Part shown: one piece after another, positions 6,719 through 13,261 of the stretch | How the letters are laid out: each line of letters starts with the position of its first letter | Position numbering within the stretch: the first letter of the stretch is position 1 | Assembly (NCBI GenBank): GCA_029547265.1 | Contig: JAKPPP010000112.1 | Coordinates: 1-32,964 of the forward strand | Direction of reading: 5' to 3' | Source of the DNA: Bacteroidota bacterium | Lineage (GTDB): Bacteria > Bacteroidota > Bacteroidia > AKYH767-A > OLB10 | DNA length: 32,964 nucleotides | The notes under the pieces: model-generated | The model's input: the letters and a program-made list of their open reading frames with translations, nothing else | Told to the model about the DNA's origin: nothing | Databases searched by the model: none | Program-made: the position numbers and the translations under genes

Positions 6719-8809
6719 ATGGCAGTTATTGAAAAAATCAGGAATAGAGCAGGCCTACTGATAGGTTTCGTAGGATTCAGCTTGTTTGCATTTATTCTTG
6801 GTGATTTATTCTCTTCGAGTAAAGGTATCTTCAGCAAAAACGAAACTTCGGTTGGTGTTATCGCCGGGAAGAAGATAAATGTGATGGATTTTGAAAGTCG
6901 CGTCCAAGAGATGGCGAACAATTACAAAGTTCAGAACAACACCGAATCAATTGATCAAGCTACGATGGATCAAATCCGTGAGCAAGCTTGGAACCAATTG
7001 GTAAATGATGAGGTGATGGGAACTCAGTATAATAAACTGGGCTTAACTGTATCTTCTGATGAGTTGTTCGACATGGTTCAAGGTAAGAACATCCATCCTC
7101 AAGTTCGTCAGGCTTTCACTGATCCTAAAACAGGTCAATTTAACCCTTCAAGTGTGTTAACGTTCCTTAAGAACATGGATAATGATCCTACAGGAAAAAC
7201 GAAAGCACAATGGGTGATCTTCGAAAAAGCTATGCGTCAAGAGCGTATGCAACAGAAATATAATGATCTTGTAAAAGGAGGTCTTTATGTTACTACTGCT
7301 GAAGCGAAAGAAGATTTCATGGCTAAGAATCGTACTGCTTCTTTGAAGTATGTAATGATCCCTTATTCAACAATTGTTGACAGTACAATCGAAGTAAGCG
7401 ATGCTGATTTAAAAGCAGTATACAACGAGAACTTAAAGAAATATAAGCAAGTTGCTAGTCGCGCAATCGACTATGTAACATTCGATGTTAATCCTTCTGA
7501 TGTAGATCGTCAGGCGGCAGCAAACGATATCGCTAAAATTACTGAAGGCTTTAAAACGGCAACTAACGATTCAGCTTTCGTAGCTGCGAATTCAGATTCT
7601 CCGTTTGATGCATCATTCCACAAAAAAGGAACTCTTCCTTTCAACATCGACTCTATTATGTTTGCTGCTCCGGTAGGAACTGTAGTAGGGCCGTTTGAAG
7701 AAAATGGAACATACCGTTTATCGAAGTTAACAGCATCTAAAATGATGGCTGACTCGGTAAAAGCTCGTCACATTTTATTGAAAATGGATCCTGCTAAAGA
7801 TGCAGAAATCAGAGGTCGTGCCGACAGTATTAAAACAGCTTTAAAAGGCGGTGCTAAATTTGAGGTGTTAGCTAATCAGTATTCTACTGACCAAGCTGCA
7901 AATCAAAAAGGTGGCGACTTAGGTTGGTTCAATTCACAAATGATGGTGAAAGAATTCAGCGATGCTTGTTTCGGAGCTAAGAAAGGAGAAATCGTAATCG
8001 TTCAAACACAATTCGGTTTACATATTGCAGAAGTAGAAGATATCAGCGCAGCATCTCGTCAAGTACAAGTGGCTAACGTTACTAAACGTATCGAGCCAAG
8101 TACAAAAACAATGCAAATGGTATTTACAAAAGCTAATGAGTTCGCAAACAAAAATGCAAATGCAGATGCTTTCGATAAAGCGGTAAAAGATCAAAACTTA
8201 ACGAAGTTAACAGAACAAAATATCGTTGAAAATGCTCGTCAAGTAGGTGCACTAGAAAACTCACGTGAATTAGTACGTTGGTCATTTGGCGCTAAAGTGG
8301 GAGATATCTCTAAAGCATTCGAATTCGGAAATCGTTTCGTTATTGCGAAGCTTACTGATATCCGCGAAAAAGGATTCTCTACATTAGAGCAAGTTAAAGA
8401 TCAAGTAACATACGAAGCTCGTCGCGATAAAAAAGCACAACAGTTAATCGAGAAATTAAGCAAAGCAGGTAGCAATATTGATGCTATTGGTGCAGCAGTA
8501 CAACAACCGGTTAATCCTGCTGAAAACGTTTCTTTCGCTTCTCCATTCTTAGGAAATGCAGGAAATGAAGGTGCAGTAGTTGGAACGGCAATGACATTAA
8601 AAGCAGGACAAGTATCTGCTCCAATCAAAGGTGTTAGCGGAGTTTATGTTGTTGTTGTAAACAGCTTCAACGAACCTCAAATGCCAAAAGATTTCAAAGA
8701 TGCTGCTAACCAATTACGTCAACAATTAGCGGGACGTTCACAATACGAAGTATTCAATGCACTTCGTGAAAAAGCAAACATCGACGATAACAGAGGTAAG
8801 TTTTATTAA
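6719..8809 (+). CDS. PpiD/SurA-type periplasmic peptidyl-prolyl isomerase
   Basis: A 696-residue membrane-anchored foldase. Residues 1-35 carry a short cytoplasmic start and one transmembrane helix (GLLIGFVGFSLFAFILGDLF), as in PpiD. A SurA-like N-terminal chaperone domain follows (NNYKVQNNTESID onwards, with QAWNQLVNDEVM). A PPIC-type parvulin domain lies at about residues 345-450 (KARHILLKMD, then FEVLANQYSTD, GGDLGWF, FGLHIAEV). A second, more divergent parvulin-like region occupies the C-terminal part (about 500-680, with VGDISKAFEFGNRFVIAKL). The length fits Bacteroidota PpiD-type proteins. It assists folding of exported outer-membrane proteins. A strong terminator lies directly downstream. 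Confidence 0.92.
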   Translation: MAVIEKIRNRAGLLIGFVGFSLFAFILGDLFSSSKGIFSKNETSVGVIAGKKINVMDFESRVQEMANNYKVQNNTESIDQATMDQIREQAWNQLVNDEVMGTQYNKLGLTVSSDELFDMVQGKNIHPQVRQAFTDPKTGQFNPSSVLTFLKNMDNDPTGKTKAQWVIFEKAMRQERMQQKYNDLVKGGLYVTTAEAKEDFMAKNRTASLKYVMIPYSTIVDSTIEVSDADLKAVYNENLKKYKQVASRAIDYVTFDVNPSDVDRQAAANDIAKITEGFKTATNDSAFVAANSDSPFDASFHKKGTLPFNIDSIMFAAPVGTVVGPFEENGTYRLSKLTASKMMADSVKARHILLKMDPAKDAEIRGRADSIKTALKGGAKFEVLANQYSTDQAANQKGGDLGWFNSQMMVKEFSDACFGAKKGEIVIVQTQFGLHIAEVEDISAASRQVQVANVTKRIEPSTKTMQMVFTKANEFANKNANADAFDKAVKDQNLTKLTEQNIVENARQVGALENSRELVRWSFGAKVGDISKAFEFGNRFVIAKLTDIREKGFSTLEQVKDQVTYEARRDKKAQQLIEKLSKAGSNIDAIGAAVQQPVNPAENVSFASPFLGNAGNEGAVVGTAMTLKAGQVSAPIKGVSGVYVVVVNSFNEPQMPKDFKDAANQLRQQLAGRSQYEVFNALREKANIDDNRGKFY

Positions 8810-8829
8810 TCCTTTGTAAGATCATATTC

Positions 8830-8860
8830 AAAAGCCCTGACGATAAATGTCAGGGCTTTT
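8830..8860 (+). terminator. intrinsic terminator after the foldase gene
   Basis: AAAAGCCCTGAC at 8830-8841 pairs perfectly with GTCAGGGCTTTT at 8849-8860 around a seven-base loop (GATAAAT), followed by TTGTTTTTT. Nearly the same stem recurs at 11812-11840. Confidence 0.95.
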
Positions 8861-9019
8861 TTGTTTTTTATGGCTTTTCTAATCCCGTTTCCTGCTCTGC
8901 CAAAGGCGGAGCAAAATCCTCTTTAATCCATTACCCCAACGGGGTATCCTTTTAGCACTGACTGCGAAAGCACGTCGGTGCGAATCAGCGTTCCTCCTTA
9001 AGCGCGTCAGCCTCACTTT
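8861..9019. repeat. intergenic palindrome cluster
   Basis: The space between the foldase terminator and the DUF3667 gene holds several small hairpins: TGCTCTGCC/GGCGGAGCA at 8893-8913, TACCCC/GGGGTA at 8932-8946, and GCAC/GTGC within AAGCACGTCGGTGCG near 8970. No gene is seen. Such clusters resemble dispersed intergenic palindromes of Bacteroidota genomes. Confidence 0.5.
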
Positions 9020-9047
9020 GCTTCGCGCCATTTAAAATTCAAAATCC
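9020..9047. repeat. left arm of inverted repeat flanking DUF3667 gene
   Basis: GCTTCGCG (9020-9027) and AAAATTCAAAATCC (9034-9047) are the exact reverse complements of CGCGAAGC (10152-10159) and GGATTTTGAATTTT (10111-10124, 10125-10138) on the far side of the gene. Confidence 0.7.
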
Positions 9048-9084
9048 CTAATTCAAAATTTACTTTTATCTTCGGCAATACATT

Positions 9085-10104
9085 ATGAATCTGAAACACA
9101 TTCAACGATCGTCGCAGTGTTTAAACTGTAATCATCCGCTCGATGCCGGAGCCGATAATTTTTGTCCGCATTGCGGACAGGTGAATAATGTTCGTAAAGA
9201 AAAAGCGCATGAGCTGTTAAGCGAGTTAGCAGGCGATTTCCTGCATCTTGATTCCAAAGTGATGGGAAGCATTATCCCTTTACTATTTAAGCCCGGAACG
9301 CTTACCGTTCAGTACAATGAAGGAAAGAGAGCGAGATTCTTGCATCCTGTGAGAATGTTTATCAGCATCATGATCATTTTCGTAATTGTAATGGGAATAA
9401 CGAATGGTAAGGATCATGAGAGTTCAGAGAAAGTAAAAAAGTTAAACGATAGCACTGAAGTAGTAAACTTCACAGGGATACACAACAAAAACGGAAAAGT
9501 AAGTTTAGGTGAGGTAATCGATACCATCAGCAAGGAAGATCAATCGCTTAAGATTGAAATGGAGAAAACCGATTTTGCTGATTCCGTAAAACTTTGTTTC
9601 GATAAAGGAATAACCGATCCCGAAGCTGTGCTAAACGAATTACATCATGAGCATACTTGGTGGAATAAATTCAAAGTAACACAAGCATATAAGGTATATA
9701 AATTTAATACCGAAAACGGTGCTGAAGGATTCGGAGAATATTTATTGCATAAGTTACCATGGATTATTTTCTCAATGCTTCCCGTATTTGCATTCTTGAT
9801 GTACTTATTATATTACCGAAGAAAAATTCTGTATGTTGATCATTTGATCTATGCATTTCATGTCCATACTTTTTTCTTTTTGTTTCTATCAGTCTTTATG
9901 CTGTTAGATCAATACTGCGGATCACTACCCGTATATTATCTCTTGCTTTATATCCCAGTTTATTTTTATCTCGCTATGCGAAAAGTCTATGGCCAAAGAC
10001 GATCTAAAACTCTTTTTAAGATGTGTGTATTGTCGGTGATGTATTCGGTTGCGGTGGTGTTTGTGTTTTTGTTTGCAGCTGTGATATTGTTTTTGATGTA
10101 TTAG
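9085..10104 (+). CDS. DUF3667 zinc-ribbon membrane protein
   Basis: A 339-residue protein. It opens with a zinc ribbon: C12 and C15 in CLNC, C27 and C30 in CPHCGQ. The DUF3667 core follows (LLSELAGDFLHLDSKV, LLFKPGTLTVQYNEGKRARFLHPVRMF), then a first membrane helix at about residues 90-105. A soluble loop of about 110 residues (about 110-225) is followed by three to four further helices, the last at the very C terminus. DUF3667 is widespread in Bacteroidota; the function is not known. It stands alone, between a terminator upstream and the convergent murI gene downstream, and is bracketed by inverted short repeats. Confidence 0.9.
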   Translation: MNLKHIQRSSQCLNCNHPLDAGADNFCPHCGQVNNVRKEKAHELLSELAGDFLHLDSKVMGSIIPLLFKPGTLTVQYNEGKRARFLHPVRMFISIMIIFVIVMGITNGKDHESSEKVKKLNDSTEVVNFTGIHNKNGKVSLGEVIDTISKEDQSLKIEMEKTDFADSVKLCFDKGITDPEAVLNELHHEHTWWNKFKVTQAYKVYKFNTENGAEGFGEYLLHKLPWIIFSMLPVFAFLMYLLYYRRKILYVDHLIYAFHVHTFFFLFLSVFMLLDQYCGSLPVYYLLLYIPVYFYLAMRKVYGQRRSKTLFKMCVLSVMYSVAVVFVFLFAAVILFLMY

Positions 10105-10159
10105 GATTTTGGATTTTGAATTTTGGATTTTGAATTTTGGATTTGGAATTTCGCGAAGC
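10105..10159. repeat. tandem 14-base repeat, right arm of inverted repeat
   Basis: Directly after the DUF3667 stop codon, the unit GGATTTTGAATTTT occurs twice perfectly (10111-10124, 10125-10138), with a partial copy before and a degenerate copy after (10139-10151), then CGCGAAGC at 10152-10159. The inverse of unit and tail lies at 9020-9047. Confidence 0.75.
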
Positions 10160-10287
10160 GGATAGCGAGTTCAAAGTTTAAATAAAATTGTTCTTAACCC
10201 ATCAAATGAGCTTCGCTCCATTAGCCCGAGCTTGGCTCTCTTTTTCAAATCATCACGCCTTCAAATCACCAAATTTTCAAATCCCCC

Positions 10288-11109
10288 TCATTTCCACAAA
10301 TTCTTCTGCTCCAGCTTTACTTTTCCTTTAAAGAAAATTTTTGTGCTTTGCTCGAAGGCAGGAGTGAAGTCGGAAATAAAGAATCGATGTTTTTTGGTGC
10401 TTCCGCTATTGAATAAATTGTTTTCGTCGAGAAGCCATTGAACATGATGTGCAACGATTCGCGCTGTGTCGAATATCGTTACTTTGCCTTTGTAAAATTG
10501 TTCGATCTCCGGACGAATCAAAGGGTAGTGCGTGCAGCCTAAAATTAAACTGTCGATGTTCTTTAACTTAGGACGCGATAAATAATCGTTGATGATTGTT
10601 TTCGAAATTTTATTATTGAAAAATCCTTCTTCAATCATTGGTGCCAGTAGGGGAGTGGCAAGCGAGTTAACGGTCAGTTTTTTATTTCTGTCTTTTAACT
10701 TTGATGCATAAATATCGGTCTTGATGGTAGCTTTTGTACCGATTACTCCAACATGCTTTAAAGCGGCTTGATTTACTACATATTCTACCACGGGATCAAT
10801 TACATTCACTACAATCGCTTTCGATCCTATATGCTTCTTAACGGTGTCGTAGGCAACCGATGAAATGCTATTGCACGCAATCACTATCATCTTGCAATTG
10901 TGCGTCATTAAAAAGTCGCTTATGGCTACCGACCATTTCTTAATCGCTTCCGGCGATTTATCGCCATACGGTAAATGTGCAGTATCGCCGAAGTAAACCA
11001 AATTCTCATCCGGTAATAATTCGTGTATTGCATTCGCAACTGTTAGTCCTCCGATTCCTGAATCAAAAATCCCCAAAGGACGATTTCCCGGTTTTGATTT
11101 TGTGGCCAT
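10288..11109 (-). CDS. murI: glutamate racemase
   Basis: It converts L-glutamate to D-glutamate for peptidoglycan precursors. The 273-residue length fits. Motifs are complete: GIFDSGIGG with D16 and S17, the first catalytic cysteine C79 in VIACNS, and the second catalytic cysteine C192 in LGCTHYPL. FGDTAHLPYGDKS (residues 40-52) is the substrate-binding stretch. The gene is the last of a long minus-strand envelope series, but 754 bases and a terminator separate it from the OmpH gene upstream, so it is likely transcribed alone. Confidence 0.97.
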   Translation of the reverse strand: MATKSKPGNRPLGIFDSGIGGLTVANAIHELLPDENLVYFGDTAHLPYGDKSPEAIKKWSVAISDFLMTHNCKMIVIACNSISSVAYDTVKKHIGSKAIVVNVIDPVVEYVVNQAALKHVGVIGTKATIKTDIYASKLKDRNKKLTVNSLATPLLAPMIEEGFFNNKISKTIINDYLSRPKLKNIDSLILGCTHYPLIRPEIEQFYKGKVTIFDTARIVAHHVQWLLDENNLFNSGSTKKHRFFISDFTPAFEQSTKIFFKGKVKLEQKNLWK

Positions 11110-11288
11110 AAAGCAAAGATGAAAAGAATTTAGCTTATACCGAAAAAGTTAGTGGGTTATTAATCATTACCCCAAACTTCATAGCGCAGAAATTTATCCA
11201 ACCACGAAGTATTGAAATTCAAGAAAAACCGAAGAGATAAAATAATAATCAAGGGTGGAGATAATAACCTCTCTAAATATGATTTAAC
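11110..11288. other. gene-free stretch upstream of murI
   Basis: No coding frame or RNA gene is seen. A loose promoter match for murI lies at 11114-11143 on the minus strand: CATCTTTG, 19 bases, TCG. If used, the murI message would be nearly leaderless. Confidence 0.3.
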
Positions 11289-11640
11289 GTTTTAGTTATA
11301 AATTATCGGGCAAACAGGAGCCTTCTGGTCTTTGTGGGGTAAAATGTATTGAAAACAAATTTGTCAATGGTAGAAACTCGGGAGTAATCGAAATACTCTT
11401 CCAACGCGCTGTAGCCGCGCGACGGCTCTTACTTTTTCCTGCAGTCGAAAAAGTAAGCAAAAAGACCGCCGCTGTAAATTTTTTAGCGGGAACGATTTCA
11501 ACTCCAACGGAAAGAAACAAACTCGCCATGAATCGTCTCCTGCGTCGACACTTCATGTCTCGGGCAGTGTTTCTTTCTATCGTTGTCGTTCTCATCGTTC
11601 TATCCGCAAAAATTTAAGGCGGACGATCCGCTTCGAATAG
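11289..11640. repeat. possible dispersed element or gene remnant
   Basis: This part of the murI-ompH gap looks richer in GC than its AT-rich flanks. The plus strand is open without a stop from about 11289 to TAA 11615-11617 (about 109 codons, with residues such as AARRLLLFPAVEKVSKKTAA) but lacks a plausible start. The minus strand also has a frame of about 99 codons. Simultaneous openness on both strands, Arg/Ser/Thr-rich content and lack of a domain make a real gene unlikely. I suspect a repeated intergenic element, from general familiarity with such stretches in this phylum; not verified. Confidence 0.4.
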
Positions 11641-11811
11641 AAATTCTGATATACCGTTCGACAATAATAATGTAGCTAGAAAAAGATAAAATTGGGTTCT
11701 TAATAGAGAACGAAGTCACCAAGAATAAACTATTTAATCTGATGGGGAACTTATTTCAGAATTGGATTTAAACTAAAGTTAGTTAACCTAGATTAAATGA
11801 ACAAGAAAAAA
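11641..11811. other. AT-rich gene-free stretch
   Basis: Nothing recognisable as a gene, RNA or promoter. It lies downstream of the OmpH terminator on the minus strand. Confidence 0.4.
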
Positions 11812-11840
11812 AAAGCCCTGACGGTAAACGTCAGGGCTTT
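11812..11840 (-). terminator. intrinsic terminator of the OmpH genes
   Basis: AAAGCCCTGACG at 11812-11823 pairs with CGTCAGGGCTTT at 11829-11840 around a five-base loop. On the minus strand the stem is followed by a run of eight or more T, 24 bases after the ompH stop at 11864. Confidence 0.95.
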
Positions 11841-11863
11841 CGATTTTCTTTAAGATCTAATAA

Positions 11864-12376
11864 TTATTTCAATCCTAACTTCGTTTTCACGATCGGAAGA
11901 ATATCGTCAGAGTCTTGTGCAAACAACACAGCTCCTACGCTTGTATCAAAAATATAAGAGTAGCTTTTCTCTTTTGCAATTTGATTGATAGCATCTTCTG
12001 CTTTCTTAATGATAGGAGAGTATAACTCTTCTTTTTTCTTTTGCATTGATGTTTGAGCCGACTCTTGGAATGCTTGAATGCGTTCTTCTAAATCACTAAT
12101 TTCTTTCATCTTTGCATCACGAATTGGATCAGCCATTGAAGCTTCTTTCGTTTTGAAGTCTGCAATTTTATTTTGATACTCGGCAGTCATTGTTTTTAAC
12201 TGACTTTCAAGTGATGCACCGAATTTCTGAAGTGTAGAATCAGCGTTTTTTGTTTCAGGCATTAAACTTAAAAGTTGTGTTGAGTTTATGTGTCCGAATT
12301 TAAGTGTGTTTTGTGCATTTACAGTAGTCGCGAAACTTAGCAGTACACCACATGCGATGGCAAATAATTTATTCAT
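11864..12376 (-). CDS. OmpH/Skp-family periplasmic chaperone (second copy)
   Basis: A 170-residue protein with a signal peptide ending near TVNAQ. Its mature part begins KFGHINSTQLLSLMPE, the standard Skp/OmpH opening strand. A long charged coiled coil follows (about residues 45-135), and it closes with the strand KSYSYIFDTSVGAVLFA. Skp trimers hold unfolded outer-membrane proteins in the periplasm on the way to the Bam complex. It follows the other OmpH gene by 59 bases, and both lie downstream of bamA, the usual Bacteroidota order. A strong terminator ends this unit. Confidence 0.93.
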   Translation of the reverse strand: MNKLFAIACGVLLSFATTVNAQNTLKFGHINSTQLLSLMPETKNADSTLQKFGASLESQLKTMTAEYQNKIADFKTKEASMADPIRDAKMKEISDLEERIQAFQESAQTSMQKKKEELYSPIIKKAEDAINQIAKEKSYSYIFDTSVGAVLFAQDSDDILPIVKTKLGLK

Positions 12377-12435
12377 AATGAATGATGATGGGTTTGTGAT
12401 ATTGTTGTAGTATGATCCTTATTCCGGATTAAATA

Positions 12436-13050
12436 TTATTTTCTTTCTTCTGAAGGAGTGCCTCCCGATTTAGTATCGGTACCGCTTCCGCTTCCTGCTC
12501 CGGGCTTGCTTCCGCCGTCGCTTTTGTTTCCTGCTTTGTATCCCATTGATGCAAGTACTTCGTCACTCTTATCGTATTTAGGGTTGGTGTAAAGCATAAT
12601 TAAATCGCCCGACTTATCGAAGATTACTGCGTAGCTTTGATCTGTTGCGATTTTCTTAACAGCGTTGTAGATTTTATCTTGAAGCGGCTTAATCAATTCT
12701 TGTTTTTTCTTGAACAACTCACCTTCGTATCCGAATTTCGATTTTTGAAATTCTTTTACTTCTTTTTCTTTAGTAGTGATTTCTTGCTCACGTTTCTTTT
12801 TCATTTCTTCCGTGAGGAGAATTTGTTCTGCTTGATAGTCTTTATATAACTTATCGATAACCGCATATTTCGACTCGATTTCTTTTTGCCAGTTAATGCT
12901 TAACTGATCGAGTTGTTGTTGTGCTGCTTTGTATTCAGAAATATTATCTAAGATGTACTGACTGTCGATAAACGCATATTTCTGTGCGAATGCAGGTGAA
13001 AAGGCCATTAATGCGAAGGCCATTAAGAAGGATGCAATTGTCTTTTTCAT
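12436..13050 (-). CDS. OmpH/Skp-family periplasmic chaperone with Gly/Ser-rich tail (first copy)
   Basis: A 204-residue protein with signal peptide MKKTIASFLMAFALMAFSPAFAQ. It has the Skp start KYAFIDSQYILDN, a long Lys/Glu-rich coiled coil (about residues 45-120) and the closing strand QSYAVIFDKSGDLIMLY. Unlike its neighbour it carries about 30 extra low-complexity residues at the end (GSKPGAGSGSGTDTKSGG), probably unstructured. A TTG nine codons upstream opens the frame earlier, but ATG 13050 starts a textbook signal peptide. A consensus promoter lies about 40 bases upstream, so the OmpH pair can be expressed independently of bamA. Confidence 0.93.
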   Translation of the reverse strand: MKKTIASFLMAFALMAFSPAFAQKYAFIDSQYILDNISEYKAAQQQLDQLSINWQKEIESKYAVIDKLYKDYQAEQILLTEEMKKKREQEITTKEKEVKEFQKSKFGYEGELFKKKQELIKPLQDKIYNAVKKIATDQSYAVIFDKSGDLIMLYTNPKYDKSDEVLASMGYKAGNKSDGGSKPGAGSGSGTDTKSGGTPSEERK

Positions 13051-13090
13051 AGTAGGGTAATTTTTAGAAGTCCCCAATTAATATTCGTGC

Positions 13091-13120
13091 CAAAGTTATC
13101 CAATTTTAGCGAGCTTACAA
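13091..13120 (-). promoter_or_regulatory. consensus Bacteroidota promoter for the OmpH genes
   Basis: On the minus strand, TTG (13118-13120), exactly 19 bases, then TAACTTTG (13091-13098): a full match to TTG-N19-TAnnTTTG. It lies 40 bases before ATG 13050. Confidence 0.75.
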
Positions 13121-13261
13121 GGGGATTCGCGTTTAGGCTTCTCCTTACAGCGAGCTTTGGGACTGATTTTGAGAGTGTAACCCCTAATGGGCTGTGTTTT
13201 TGCGGGCTTAGCTTCTCCAATCGGAATCGATAAATCTTCTTCCAATCTTCATGTTGAGCCT

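Noticed and set aside
10105-10159. CRISPR-like array in the AT-rich repeats
   Set aside because: The units are 14 bases, directly tandem without spacers, and no cas gene is present.
11296-11595. 99-codon minus-strand frame as a gene
   Set aside because: It is Arg/Ser/Thr-rich, lacks a domain, and the opposite strand is open over the same bases; treated as a possible repeat.
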